The notes: generated from the letters alone by a model not told the origin. Shown: positions 34,509-51,261, counted from the first letter of the stretch. The stretch is 64,000 bases of DNA from Molanna angustata (GCA_963576475.1 OY754981.1:25133411-25197410); one strand, 5' to 3'. Numbers and translations: made by a program.

Positions 34509-34629
34509 ACTTTATAGTAAACATTTCCCAACAAATGCCAAATGGCAATTCATTTTTATTTTATGCTGATGTGACACCATAAGAATGTTTTTTATCCAAA
34601 ATAAATTAAAAAAAAATACTTTATACATT

Positions 34630-34635
34630 TTTATT
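34630..34635 (-). terminator. aurB: candidate aurora B poly(A) signal
   Basis: AATAAA on the - strand, about 165 nt past the aurora B stop codon. It is chosen as the nearest canonical hexamer. The region is AT-rich, so chance occurrence is possible. Confidence 0.4.
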
Positions 34636-34798
34636 ATACAACAAATAATACTAAATAGGTACATTATATTAATTACAATAAATTAAAACTAGGCCAATTA
34701 AAATATGAGATAAAACCTTGAAAATAGTTGTAGATTCGATTCTCTCAGATACAAAATACATAACCGCTTTCCTGGATATTATGAAGTCAAATTTATAT

Positions 34799-39408
<4,610 letters not shown>

Positions 39409-39419
39409 GTTTGTTTTAA

Positions 39420-42215
39420 ATCTTTCGAGTGATTTCCAAAGATCTTAAAAACAGGGAAGAATAAAGTTATTAACTATTGCACATATAAGCGATGAACTTT
39501 TATAAGTTTGTGTGTTAAATTATATAATTTCACGAAACACAAAAACAATATACTCTGCACAAAAATAGAAATACAAAATCACAAATGTTTAAAAAATTCG
39601 TTTTCACAAAGGGAAATATTTGAATTGTAACCATAGACAAAAATATTATCTTGCAGATAATTTATTAGGCCGTTTACACGTTAGCGTTGGCTCGGCGAGT
39701 CTTCCCGAGCTCCAACGTGTAAATAGGGCGTTTGGATAGACTCGCTTGGGTTTGCCGGGGCTCACGCCCGATCCGATCGAGTATCGGTTTTTTGCAATGC
39801 TGACTTCATACTAGCTGTGCGGTAGGTAAAGGCAACGTTGTAATACATAAACATGAAGGGCCCATCGAAAAGACGGCTGATTTGTTCGATATATTGACAG
39901 TACAAATCACAAAACACCTATGTATACAGGATAAGGTAGAAAAATGAGTAAAAAATCTTTAAATAGTAATTTTTTTACCACTCCATTAAAATTAATTATT
40001 TTGTATTAAAATATACTTTTTCTCGAATATGTAGGTACTTAAACAAGCCCGTTTCTTAATAATGATATCTTTAGAATCAAAAAAGTACTCAAGCATGCAA
40101 GGAATGCAATAATTATCTACAGATTTTAGAGAATTATGTATGTTAATTTAATAATTCAACAATACTTACATTATGCAAATCCATGTAGGTATTCTGCTCA
40201 GAAGCTGGCAAAAATCATTGGAGGAATAAAAGGTTTCAGCAATAAAATATGATATGTTTGTGATTTATTCTGTATAAAAATTATAATAATAAACAATTAG
40301 ATGAATGAAGTAAACAACTGAGTGCCATCAAATACTTAACTTAAATTGAAATCCATCAAAAACAGAATTTATCTGGACTGATACTTATCATTTAAACATG
40401 TAATCAAAATAAACAATACTAATATTGTTTCAAAATCCACCATGAAACTTATTGGCGTTACTTGTACTCACATTTTACATTAAATAAACAAATAACTATT
40501 AATTTATTTTATTTCAGAATATTATGTGGTTACATATGGTGCTATTAAAATGAGTACAAGTTAATAATGTTTTCTTCTAATTAAAAAGAATGAAGTAAAA
40601 ATATTTAAACAAGTAGGTAAATGAATAACAATAATAAGAGTATAAGTCTCCTGAGAGGATAGAGTAAAAACTGTCTTACAAAATTCAAAGCAATACATAA
40701 TCATAATCAACATTATATAAACATAGTTTAAGAGGTAGAACATTAGGCGTGTTTTTTTTCCTTAGAAATGCAACATACAATAATTACCTTAAAATTCATT
40801 CCTTACTTTCAAGATCAAACTAACATCATACATACATTCCATCACTACATTATATAGATACTTCCATCTTCCATGTTAGTACAATAACACAAATAAGTAT
40901 ATATAAGAGCACATTATTACACATAAAATATGGAAATGAAGCTACAAATTGATAATAAAATGATTTTTAAAAAATCTATTAATAATCTACATATACCTAC
41001 ATGAAAAAAAGTATTTTCACAAATACTTTGAAATATTTGTATCAAAGTAACACAAAAAACACATAATGTAATCTAGGGTAAAAAATCTTAGTACAATAAT
41101 AAATATACCTATATACTATAAACCCTGCACCATAAACCAATTAATTAAAATTTCATAGTCAAATATCAAAAAACTATGATTCAAATTTTGAATGAAAAAT
41201 AAAAAGACCAATTTAAAATAACTACAAATATGTTTCATACTCAGCATTAAAAAAACTGTTTTGAAGCAAGCATTTCATTAAGTATTTGACATTATTTTTT
41301 AGTAAAGAGCGAGAGTGAAACTATGAATTCAATGAAAGATTTATCTATAGCAATATTAAAAACTAAATATGTTTAAGATTTGCTTAAATAAAATTTTTAA
41401 TTTTGATCAATATTTCCTATGTTTATTTTATAACTATATATCAATTTTTCCATTTGTGACCACCTACTCAATTTTAAATCGTTTTTAAAAAGCCACTATA
41501 AATCATGAGGTGAAAGCTCGATGTCTTTGAAAAAAAAATTTAATTCTAAGATCCTTGGCATAGAACACACCAACTAGATCCTTGGTAATCACAATTGAAG
41601 CTGATATTTCTACACCATTATACACATACACTCTGCTTTTTTGAAATATAAAAAAAGAATAATATTATCCACAAATTTTAAAATTCCACTGATACAGTTT
41701 AACATTTTTTTTGAAAATTCTGAATAAAATCATCATAATCTTGAATTTGGCACTTCCTAAAAATTGCAAAATATCTTCTTTTTTCCGCTGTTTTCCTAAT
41801 TGCTGGATATTTTCTTTATGTTTTCTTCAATTTCGATAGATAGGCTGGACCATCCTTGGAACTGGAAAATCCTTGAAACAGCACTGTCTTTAAGGCGTGC
41901 ATACTTCAGAGGAATATATCCATCTACATATATTTTTTAACAGGTGTTGAAATAATATCCGATGGATGACAAAAACAGCAGAAGCAGAAACAGCAGAATT
42001 ACAATTCGGTATCCAATTATTTCGTGGAGAGGTACTTTAAAAATGTACACAGTGCCTTCCTTTTGATTTGCAGCCAGGAACACAGCACTCCGGAACCATC
42101 TGTAAATTTATAGTTTATATTTAAACAAATGTCTTTCTAATTTTGTACAATTCGTTTCAAATGATAAATTATTGAAATAAAACCATTTGAACGTTGTTAA
42201 GTACATTCTTTTTAT
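39420..42215. other. AT-rich region upstream of aurora B
   Basis: Contains a less AT-rich patch at 39668-39840 (CCGTTTACACG, CGTGTAAATAGGG) whose features recur in mirror form near 45785-45830 and 47430-47500. This suggests the ends of an old element. Otherwise AT-rich with no exon recognised. The aurora B promoter should be just upstream of 39408, but I cannot define it. Confidence 0.4.
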
Positions 42216-42219
42216 AACT

Positions 42220-42642
42220 AGTTGCATGTAACACATGAGATCCAACTGTCGATGGTGATAGTATGCATAATCAAAGAATACGTACCAAACTATAATCAAC
42301 ACAAATTAATAAATATTTGAAGATATTTTATTTTCTATTTAAAACATGTAGGTATGTTTGTCAGGATAGGATAGTATGGAGGTTAGTCTGTTTTTCCTAC
42401 ACAGAATATAAAAACATTATGATGGTATGTATGTATGTTTAGAGATTTAAGTATAAGTCTTAACTATTAAGTCTTCTTATATATTGTGTATAGGCGACTA
42501 CCATACATATTGTATGAAGTGATGTCGTCACTAAATTCAATTTTTATAAAAATTGTTAAAAAAAATTGAGATGTACTAATACAATGTTTTTATTTTTTAT
42601 ATAAAATTAAATTATCTAGTTGGGTAAATTATCTAGTTGGGG
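42220..42642. repeat. dispersed repeat family F, left part
   Basis: Matches the complement of 49561-49960 and directly resembles 48025-48180 plus 48387-48530 (shared AGTTGCATGTAACACATGAG and GATCCAACTGTCGAT, then TAGTATGGAGGTTAGTC). It continues after the LINE insertion at 44763. A short tandem duplication of AAATTATCTAGTTGGG sits at the insertion edge. Confidence 0.75.
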
Positions 42643-44762
42643 ATATCACTTTACGCTTGAAACAAATAAAAAAACCAAAAATGACCAACAGAACTGACGT
42701 CTCTAAATTGCAATCAGATCTGGTTAGAAATACTGTTAAGCAAAAGATTAATACAAAATTCAGGCAACTCCTCGAAAATCCAGTGGAAGAATCGGTACAA
42801 CCACAATGGAACAACATTAAATCCGTGTTTTCTGATATTTGTAATGAAAATCTAAAAGCAGAACGACCATTAAAAAAGAAAAATTGGATGACTGACCATA
42901 TATTACAATTGATGGATGAAAGACGCAGAAACAAAAATAATATTTCCCAGTATAAAAACTTGCAAAGAGAAATAAAAAGGGAAATAAGAAAAGCAAAAGA
43001 GGAGTGGATAAAGTGTCAATGTGAAGAATTAGAACTTTATGACCGTAATCACAATGCATTTAAACTGCATAAGAAATTAAAAGAAATGACAGGTACCACT
43101 AGAAAGACTACTCCTTCATGTTTAACTGACGATTCTAATAAATTGATTTTGGATGAAAAGCAAATAATGCTAACATGGGAGAAATACATTTTTGAAGTGT
43201 TTAAAGATACAAGGCCTGGCATTACAACTAGTAACGATTTAAATGGACCACCAATCCTTAAGTCAGAAATCCTTCATGCGATAAGTACTTCGGATAACAG
43301 AAAAGCGTGCGGACCAGACGATATTCCAGTTGAACTGTTGAAACTCATTAGTGACGATAATATTAACTACCTGCTGAGACTATTTAATGCCATATATGAC
43401 ACAGGAAATATCCCCCAAGATTGGTTGAGATCCACTTTTGTGACATTGCTCAAAAAGCAGCACCCAAAGAAATACGGTGATTATAGATTAATCAGCTTAA
43501 TGAGTCACGTGTTAAAGCTCTTCCTTAAAATTATTCATGCACGGATTCGCAGTAAATGCGAACAGAACCTCGATGACACGCAATTTGGCTTCAGAAATGC
43601 ATTTGGTACAAGGGAAGCATTACTGGCTATTAATGTATTATTACAAAAATGCCGTGACCAGAGAAAAGAGGTATTTGCATGTTTCATAGATTATGAAAAG
43701 GCATTTGATAGGGTGAGACATTGTGACTTAATTGAAATGCTGAAGGAGTGCAATCTGGATACAAAAGATCTGAACTTCATCCAAAACCTATATTGGCACC
43801 AAACAGCTGAGATCAGACGTGGAAATGTGACATCAGATGAAATACCCATACAGCGAGGAGTACGGCAGGGTTGTATCTTGTCTCCTCTACTTTTCAACTT
43901 ATACTCTGATTATGTATTTAAAAGAGCTCTCAACAACACCGAGAGGGGTATAAAAGTCAACGGCGTAGTAATTTATAATATCAGGTACGCCGATGATACT
44001 GTATTACTGGCGGATTCTATTTCTGATCTCCAGGAACTGTTAAACAATGTCAGTGTATTTGGTGAACATTTGGGCTTATCTATAAATGTAGCCAAAACAA
44101 AGTGGATGACATTTGGTCGATGTGAATATCCTGGTTCTTCCTTGCAATTAATGGGCAAGGTTGATAAATTTAAGTACCTTGGCAGTATTCTTTCGGAGTC
44201 CCTTGACCCGGATATGGAGATCAAGTGCAGAATTGAGGTAGCAAGAGCAACCTTTAATAAAATGAGATCTTTCTTCTGCAACAAAAAGCTAAATATGGAC
44301 CTGAGACAGCGGATGATGAGATGTTATGTGTGGTCTGTGTTGCTTTATGGCTGTGAGACTTGGACATTGAAGGTTAACACCATGAACAGGCTGGAAGCTT
44401 TAAAGATGTGGTTGCATCGCAGAATGCTCAAAATCCCTTGGACAGATCTGGTTACGAACTCAGAAGTCTTAAGCCGAGCCAGAACAACCAGGAAACTCTT
44501 GTCCACAATAAAGGTCCGCAAGGTCACATATCTGGGTCACATAATGAGGGGAGAGAAGTATCACTTGCTCCAACTAATACTGAAGGGCAAGATAGAAGGT
44601 TGCCGAGGGACTGGAAGGAGACAGATGTCCTGGCTGCGCAACATTATGGAATGGACCGGCTTCAGGACCGTGGAACAGATATTCCGAGCAGCACAGGACA
44701 GAGAGGGATTTGTCAGAGTGATAGCTGACGTCGGGGGTTCCTGAAATGGCACCGGAAGAAGA
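42643..44762 (+). mobile_element. 5'-truncated LINE with target duplication
   Basis: A 2120-bp insert flanked by 8-bp direct repeats AGTTGGGG (42635-42642 and 44763-44770), splitting a copy of repeat family F. The 3' end is a short GAAGAAGAAG microsatellite and not poly(A). The upstream end begins in frame inside ORF2, so the endonuclease domain was lost at insertion. The empty-site sequence can be read from the inverted family F copy at 49561-49575 (CACCCCATCTAGATAATTTA). Confidence 0.9.
42657..44744 (+). CDS. LINE reverse transcriptase ORF (N-terminally truncated)
   Basis: An open frame of about 695 codons. The 42657 codon is TTG and the frame runs from the insertion edge, so there is no native start; the first ATG is 42681. 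The order is a lysine-rich linker, KACGPDDIPVELL (about 220), FIDYEKAFDRVRH (motif A, about 343), IPIQRGVRQGCILSPLLFN (motif B, about 397), IRYADDTVLLA (catalytic YADD, about 442), LSINVAKTKWM, KFKYLGSIL, the thumb, and a C-terminal LGHIMRGEKYHLLQ then TGRRQMSWL. The QGCILSPLLFN, YADDTVLLA and LGH tail style is that of the RTE-like endonuclease-RT LINEs common in insects. No stop or frameshift, so this is a recent copy. Confidence 0.88.
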   Translation: MKQIKKPKMTNRTDVSKLQSDLVRNTVKQKINTKFRQLLENPVEESVQPQWNNIKSVFSDICNENLKAERPLKKKNWMTDHILQLMDERRRNKNNISQYKNLQREIKREIRKAKEEWIKCQCEELELYDRNHNAFKLHKKLKEMTGTTRKTTPSCLTDDSNKLILDEKQIMLTWEKYIFEVFKDTRPGITTSNDLNGPPILKSEILHAISTSDNRKACGPDDIPVELLKLISDDNINYLLRLFNAIYDTGNIPQDWLRSTFVTLLKKQHPKKYGDYRLISLMSHVLKLFLKIIHARIRSKCEQNLDDTQFGFRNAFGTREALLAINVLLQKCRDQRKEVFACFIDYEKAFDRVRHCDLIEMLKECNLDTKDLNFIQNLYWHQTAEIRRGNVTSDEIPIQRGVRQGCILSPLLFNLYSDYVFKRALNNTERGIKVNGVVIYNIRYADDTVLLADSISDLQELLNNVSVFGEHLGLSINVAKTKWMTFGRCEYPGSSLQLMGKVDKFKYLGSILSESLDPDMEIKCRIEVARATFNKMRSFFCNKKLNMDLRQRMMRCYVWSVLLYGCETWTLKVNTMNRLEALKMWLHRRMLKIPWTDLVTNSEVLSRARTTRKLLSTIKVRKVTYLGHIMRGEKYHLLQLILKGKIEGCRGTGRRQMSWLRNIMEWTGFRTVEQIFRAAQDREGFVRVIADVGGS

Positions 44763-45300
44763 AGTTGGGGTGTTTCGGCTTTTTTCGATATTTAAAAAAA
44801 ATGGAAATATAGGCAGTTAAACTCATAAATTTATCACAAAAAAAATATTCTTAATAAAAAATGTTTGAGAAACCCTGGAATTGAAAAAAAACAATTTGAG
44901 ATTTTGTATTTGTCTATGTTTATACCAATTTTCAGCGTTCTAGCTTTTATGGTTTCTGAGATATATGAAAAAATAAACCGAAATTTCAAAAGTTGATAAC
45001 CCCTGACTTAAACAAAAATTCACAATTCTGAGTATAAAAGTTTTGTAGGCCTATAACTGTTTATATATTCTGAAAATTTGAGCTCTGTTAAATGAGCGGA
45101 TCAAAAGTTATAAGGGGGGGACGGACACACACACACCCACACACACAAAACTCACATAAAATATTCTACTCCGAATTCTGAGTAAATCCATGTAAGGAAC
45201 ATATATGCTGCGAGGCCTCTAGTTGGTGTTATTAGCATGCAAAAAGTCCACTTCACCATACAAAATTTTCCTTCGTACACGCATCTTGGCTTAATAATGT
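44763..45300. repeat. dispersed repeat family F, right part
   Basis: Continuation of 42220-42642 after the LINE. It contains GGTGTTTCGGCTTTTTTC, TCAGCGTTCTAGCTTTTATG, AGCGGATCAAAAGTTATAAG and a CA-rich run (ACACACACACCCACACACAC), and is the complement of 48960-49575. A related stretch ends both duplicated blocks (19360-19500 and 23940-24080). Confidence 0.75.
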
Positions 45301-45933
45301 CGATTCATTAAGAGAATTGAATTCTCATGAACGAATCGACACTTGGAAAACAGAAGAGCATTTTGCGATGTGACGAGAGATTATTTTGTTCAAACAAATG
45401 TCTATCAAATGGTTTGGATTTCGTAACAAATCACAAAATTAAACCATAAACAAGCGTTCAAAATCATTATATTGTAAAAAAAGAGTTGGAATTCACTGTA
45501 TTACTATAAATCAAAAATATAATCCGCCATGACACACAGGAACGCATCACGTAGGAACGAGTGCTTCAATATTAAAACAATGAAAATGATGGTATTTTAC
45601 TACAAATTTGATGCTTACCTTAATCGACGATATTCCTAACGTATAATGTATAAAACAAATTAGTATATTTTAACCACTGTAACTAACTAAAACATCGATA
45701 TAATTAATAAATAACGCACGAAAATTTCGACTGACCATACAAATACGTAATAACGGTCAAACTGAAATAGGCCCTTCGCGATGTTGCAGAAATTTCTACC
45801 GCACAGCTTCTATAGAGTCAGCATTGGTTTTTTGGCACAAGTCAAAGGGGATTTGCGGCAGACATTTGCGAGGCGTTTAGACGTTTATGCTGACATATCG
45901 TTTGTGCACTGGCAGTGGAAAGACATTTGAATT

Positions 45934-46406
45934 TAGGGTTGCCAGATGGTATCCTAAAGGAGGACATGTCCTCCTTTTCGACAAATTGTCCTCCCTTACC
46001 TACCGCATGTCCTCCTTTTGCGTTGATTGTTATCCAATATAATTTAAAAAACATGTCTACTAAAGATTTTTATACATATTTCATAAAAGAGCACCAAGAA
46101 CTTATTACAAAAAAAAATATGTTTTGGTGAAACATGATGTTTAAAATGAAGTGAATTTATTATAAAAAATCTTGTTTCATTGTTAATAGTTTAAGTAGTG
46201 ACTAAACTATATTATACAAGTTATATAGCGACTGCATTGAAGATATAAAAAAATGAAGAAATAAAGTAATTATGAGACGATGAAAATTCTTCAATATGCG
46301 TCTGTAGGTATGGCGTTTTTTTTTGTCATTGTCCTCCTTTTTAAGGAAAATCCTCCTTTTTTGTGCTATTTGTCCTCCTTTTTCAAATTTCCATCTGGCA
46401 ACCCTA
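45934..46406. mobile_element. 473-bp hAT-like MITE with 8-bp target duplication
   Basis: The ends TAGGGTTGCCAGATGG and CCATCTGGCAACCCTA are perfect inverted repeats flanked by TTTGAATT on both sides (45926-45933 and 46407-46414). The subterminal regions hold several TGTCCTCC / GGAGGACA motifs (45958-46020 and 46328-46382), possibly transposase-binding sites. An 8-bp duplication and TAGGG-type ends fit the hAT superfamily. No transposase. Confidence 0.9.
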
Positions 46407-46419
46407 TTTGAATTGGAAT

Positions 46420-47395
46420 TTTGACAGCTGACGTATCCAAAATTATAATATCAACGATTACTTCGTATTTTACATCCGTAATTTGACTATTCCAAATTAT
46501 ATTTATGATTATAGTTTATCTGACTATGAATTGTTTAGGATTAAATATATTTTTATGTGAAAACACTTCTTAAAATATTCGTATACTTATTTGCATGTAT
46601 TATAAAGAAAATACATTTATTAAATCATGTTATTTTATTTATTTATTAATACATAATATTTTTAACATTAATATCAAATAATACATTTATTGAAAAAAAA
46701 CATAGTATATACATATTAACACATGTTAAAAGTATTAAATAATATAGATTTTTTTCTGATATTATTTTTTTATTCTAAGTAAGTCATTTTATAACTAACT
46801 ATATATATAGGTATGCCAAGTTAGTATAGGTATTATTATATAATTGCATAAATATACTAAAAAATATAAATACACTCTATATAAAATAATATGTAGTATA
46901 AATATACTACAGCATGCCAATATTATAGGTACCTACTTAGGACTACCCAGCCATTAAAAATGAAAAACTGGTCCAAGAAGAAATTTTAAAATTCCTGAAA
47001 TGCTGCCAAGCAGAATCAAGCATTTAGGACCCTACAAATACAGATCAAAAGACAAAAAAGTTTCTGATGCATGGATTCGTTTATGCACATTATAAACCTA
47101 TTAGAGATATTAAAAAAAGATGTTTAATGGTTATATTTCGCAAACATCTCAAGAAGAAACAAGATTCTATTCGTTCTGGGTCAGGTATAAATTTATTTAA
47201 ATAGAAACTAATAGATTAAGATAATAGATATATCATGTTTTTACATTTTTTGATATGTATTTTATTTTAAATAATAAGTATTGAAAAATTTCTATTTTTT
47301 GATCAAGAACATGTGCATCTAGAGATGATTGCAAAAAATCCTATATTTTAATAAAAATATGTAAGACCAAAAGTTATGGCCGACATAAACCTCAA
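46420..47395. other. AT-rich spacer
   Basis: No exon or element boundary recognised. A GACTACCCAGCC...CATGGATTCG stretch at 46940-47080 is less AT-rich but has no open frame of note. Confidence 0.4.
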
Positions 47396-47519
47396 CGTCT
47401 GTCATGCTTGGCGCTTCAAAGCATATTAACGCATTCGCAAACGTGTAAACAGCGACCAAACTAGCGACTTTGATCCGTTTACACGCTCGCCGAATGGTTT
47501 GCCAAGCCTATACCACATG

Positions 47520-47730
47520 TAAGCACGGCCGGTCTAGGACACTTGGCTGTGGCCACTTGGCTGCCGGACACTTGGGTGCGGGACACTTGGCTGCGAGACA
47601 CTTGGCTGCGGCGGACATTTGGCTGCGGGACACTTGGGTGCGACGGACACTTGGGTGCGAGCCCACTTGGTTGCGAGTCCATTTGGTCGCGACGGACACT
47701 TGGGTGTGAGCCCACTTGGTCGCGAATTCA
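47520..47730. repeat. GC-rich minisatellite array, copy 1
   Basis: About 13 imperfect units of roughly 14-19 bp built on GACACTTGG(C/G)TGCG(G/A), for example GGACACTTGGGTGCG and GCCCACTTGGTTGCGAG. It stands out from the AT-rich surroundings. Because unit lengths vary, frames stay open on both strands by repetition alone, so I do not call them genes. The right flank (AAAATATTTTTTTCTG, GTGCTGATTTTTGTAATGCTC) recurs in inverted order beside copy 2 at 52725-52775. Confidence 0.9.
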
Positions 47731-47869
47731 AAAATATTTTTTTCTGTCTAGGGCTGAAGTTTTTCGTGCTGATTTTTGTAATGCTCTTTATCATATAAGT
47801 AGTTGATATACAAGTAGGTATATACAGACATTAAAAATATAAAAAAATATATTTGTTTTATTTATTTAT

Positions 47870-47940
47870 TTAATCTTCTTGAAATTATAATTAGTACACT
47901 GGCGGGCTTATTGCCTAGTGGCAATTTCTTCCAATTTCTA
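47870..47940 (-). mobile_element. short retroposon fragment
   Basis: The complement of the insert at 29159-29265: (TTTA)n start, then TACACTGGCGGGCTTATTGC and GGCAATTTCTTCC. Confidence 0.55.
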
Positions 47941-48024
47941 CTTATGTTTGAAATTGTAAAGTAAAAACAAGGTTATTAAGCCAAATTATTTTTTACACTA
48001 TAAAAATATGAGAATTTTTCATAC

Positions 48025-48530
48025 ACACTAGTTGCATGTAACACATGAGATCCAACTGTCGATAGCGATAGTATGTATAGTTGAAGAATAAGTAAGTACC
48101 AAACTATAAACCAATAAATCGAAATTATTGAATTTGTTTAAGATATTTTGTTTTCTACACAAAACATGTAGGTATGTATGCCGACCGCCGTGGCACTGTT
48201 GGTAAGCCGTTTGGTTTCTGTGCGGGCGTCCTGGGTTCGATTCCCAGTAGAGGAGAAATATATTTAAATTCATTTCTCACGCAAATATTGCTTCTCTGGG
48301 CTGGAAACACTGGTTAGTTGGAAGAAATTGCCATACGGCAATAAACTCGCCACTTGCGCATGGTGCAAGGAAGTGTTTATTATTATTATGTATGTCAAGA
48401 TAGGATAGTATGGAGGTTAGTCCTTTTTTCCTACCCGGAATATGAAAACAGCATGATAGTATGTATGTATGTTTAGAGATTAAGTATCAAACTATTAAGT
48501 CTTCTTACATATTGTGTATAGGCGACAAAA
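48025..48530. repeat. family F partial copy, host of the SINE B insertion
   Basis: The sequence before 48173 and after 48395 matches 42220-42530 in order and orientation (CATGTAACACATGAGATCC, AAAACATGTAGGTATGT, then GATAGGATAGTATGGAGG and TTGTGTATAGGCGAC). Confidence 0.7.
48181..48386 (+). mobile_element. tRNA-derived SINE B, full-length
   Basis: Head CCGACCGCCGTGGCACTG (A-box), B-box GGGTTCGATTCCC, body with GGAAGAAATTGCCATACGGC, and a (TTA)n tail. Flanked by TATGTATG on both sides (48173-48180 and 48387-48394). It splits a family F copy whose uninterrupted form is at 42340-42380. Confidence 0.9.
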
Positions 48531-48959
48531 CAAAAAATATAACGAATTAGAAAGATAACTTATCTAGTAAAACATCAATTCATACATACCATCACGCCGT
48601 ATCCCTAATTTATGTGATCTAAACAGTTTTTTCTCTCCACACTATGGAATTAAAGGCAGTTTGTTAGTCTATGTTCCATTGCCATTGACAACCCTTCTTT
48701 AACAATTTTCTTAAATTTTTTTATTCTCCAGAGAGAGATGGAATGAATTTATTAAAAAAATATCATGCCGAGGAATCTTTGCAATTGTTTAACATGTTTA
48801 GGTTCATTAATTGCATTAATTGCCTTAATTTTGTTTGTATAAGGTTGGACACCGTTCTCTGTAAAAATGCAGACAACTCTTCTGTGATACGAAAAAATTT
48901 TACCTAGTTTTGTTTGTATTGAAGTTTGTCCGCATTAAATTTAACATTATTTATTTTAG

Positions 48960-49956
48960 CTCTTTCCATAACCTTTGTCCAACTGTCGATTCGTTCAAGA
49001 GAATGAAATTATTTTGAAGGAAGAGACAATTCAAATCCAAAACGCGTGTATGAAGGAATGGTATGCAGGGTCTACTTTTTTCACGGCTTTTCCAACTTTG
49101 AAGTAAAAAAAAACTAATTTAGAGGTTTCGCAGCATATATGTTCCATATAGGGATTTACTCAGAATTCGGAGTAGAACATTTTGTGTGTCTGTGTCCCCC
49201 CCCCCCCCTTATAACTTTTGATCCGCTCAATTTACAGAGCCCAAAATATCAGAATATATAAACAGTTATTTTTCTACAAAACTTTTATAATCAGAATTTT
49301 GATATTTTGTTTCAGTCAGGGGTTATCAACTTTTGAATATTTGGTTTATTTTTCCATATATCTCAGAAACCATAAAAGCTAGAACGCTGAAAATTTGTAT
49401 AAACATAGACAAATACAAAATCTCATATAAGTTTTTTCAAAAAAATTCCAGGGTTTCTCAAACATTTTTTACTAAGAATTTTTTTTTGTTTTTATTATAA
49501 ATTTATGAGTTTAACTTCCTATATTTCCAAATATTTTTAAAATACTGAAAAAAGCCGAAACACCCCATCTAGATAATTTAATTTTCTATAAAAAATATTA
49601 ATATTGTAAAAGAAAATCTCTTTTTTTTAACAATTTTTATAAAAATTGAATTTAGTGACGACATTGCTTCATACAATTTGTATGGCAGTCGCCTATACAC
49701 AATATGTAAGAAGTTTGACTTAATAGTTTGATACTTAAATCTCCAAACATACATACATACCATCATGCTGTTTTTATATTCTGTGTAGAAAAAAGGACTG
49801 ACCTCCATACTGTCCTATCTGAACATACATACCTACATGTGTTGTATAGAAAATAAAATATCCTAAAATATTAAATAATTTGTATTTATGGGTTTATAGT
49901 TTGGTACTTATTCTTCAACTATTCATACTATCGCTATCGACAGTTGGATCTCATGA
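48960..49956. repeat. family F, inverted copy
   Basis: Complement of the 42220-42642 plus 44763-45300 unit, without the LINE, and so the empty-site reference for that insertion. Carries AGAATTCGGAGTAGAACA, a C-run at 49197-49209, GATCCGCTCAATTTAC and the terminal GATCCAACTGTCGATAGC complement near 49930-49955. Confidence 0.75.
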
Positions 49957-50630
49957 AAGTAAAATTAACGCGGTTGAAATGAGGTCACTAAGACGAATGT
50001 GTGGTAAAACGATGTACGATAGAATAAGAAATGAGGATATTAGACGAGAATGTATGATTGAAAGAAATATCGTAAGTAAGATGAAAATAAATGCCCTAAG
50101 GTGGTTCGGCCACATAGAAAGAATGAGTGATGACCGTCTGACAAAAAAAGTATAGGGTAGAGTGCTCTAAGAGTGCGCGGTCGGTAAGAGTGCGCACCAT
50201 TAATATTACGTGGGCTAAATGTCATTTGTGGATAATTTCAGTTCCTATCTGTCATTTGTGATCAGAAGACACGGTACTGTATTGTGCATCGTAAATAAAC
50301 AGAAAATACGGATGTCATGTAAGTTTTCTTAATATTCAGTGTTTTGTTAAATTATTTTCACATCATATAATTTGTACGACGTGTTTGTGTATGATAATAT
50401 GAATATTTTTTTTTCATAATCAATTAAGTAAATCTATGTAGAAAGTGTAACTGACAACATTTATTCCCAAATTCAAACAGAGATGGCGAAACTTGTATCA
50501 AATTTGAATAATGACCATGTTCTGTAAGAGTGCGCAGACTTAAAGTTTGTAAGATTGCGCGCGCACTCTTACAAATATATATGCAGACCGATCTCCGAAT
50601 CTGATTTATTATTACAAGACCTTACTTTAT

Positions 50631-51008
50631 TTGAGTATGTTACATTTAACTAAAAATAATACAGATAAAATTATTATTTTTAGAATGTTTTCTCGTAAAA
50701 GAAAGTCTATTCGTAAGCTGTCTCCGCAAGCAGTTTTAGATGAAGCTACAAAGAGGATCAGCGAGGGTGAGAGTCAGAGAAAAGTCGCACTTTCCCTTGG
50801 AATGGCAGAGAGCACGTTAAGAAAACGCCTTAAGAGAGATACAGTTCCCACAAAGCTTGGTACGTACGATCTTACATTATCCAAAGAGATGGAGACACCG
50901 AGAACATCTATCACCTTCATTGACCTTTCACCACTACCAAAATCAGTTACACCTCGATCAAACCGCAAAAGTATAAAAATCAGAAATACTTTCAAATTCC
51001 CGTTATAA
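50631..51008 (+). pseudogene. pogo-like transposase, N-terminal HTH remnant
   Basis: The recognisable part begins at the ATG at 50685: FSRKRKSIRKLSPQAV, LDEATKRISEGESQRKVALS, then GMAESTLRKRLK, a pipsqueak-type HTH as found at the N-terminus of Tigger/pogo transposases. After LSKEME (about 50895) the frame jumps to a proline/serine segment (LSPLPKSVTPRSNRK), which in relatives lies after the DDE domain. The entire catalytic core is therefore deleted at that point. The frame then ends at 51008, one frame away from the C-terminal finger, so there is also a frameshift. Confidence 0.8.
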
Positions 51009-51261
51009 GCAACTGCTACTCGAAGAAGCCAATCGAAAAAGAAAGGTAGATTGTAACCTGAACAAAAAGGTGAAAGCGAATTTCAAAAAACCCAAAGCAA
51101 TACCAAAGAAAAAGATGTGGAGATGCCCAGGATGCATGGAAAATTACAAAGAACCAATATCCGAAGATTGGATTGAGTGTATATTGTGTACTAAGTGGTG
51201 GCACGAAAAATATACTGCTTATTCCGGAGTTGGTCCGTACAAATGCGATATTTGTGACTAG
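51007..51261 (+). pseudogene. pogo-like transposase, C-terminal zinc finger remnant
   Basis: The frame from 51007 reads KQLLLEEANRKRK, then a basic stretch, then MWRCPGCMENY ... DWIECILCTKWWHEKY ... YKCDICD and a stop. The C-x2-C ... C-x2-C ... H ... C-x2-C spacing is a PHD-like finger found at the end of some pogo/Tigger transposases. It may help DNA or chromatin targeting (inference). It lacks its own start and is out of frame with the HTH part. Confidence 0.75.

Noticed and set aside
47470..47806. Repetitive protein-coding frames (GHLAAGHLGAGHLAARHLA type) and their counterparts at 52582-53116
   Set aside because: Frames are open on both strands and in several phases because of the minisatellite. 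There is no start or splice context and the array is inverted between copies.
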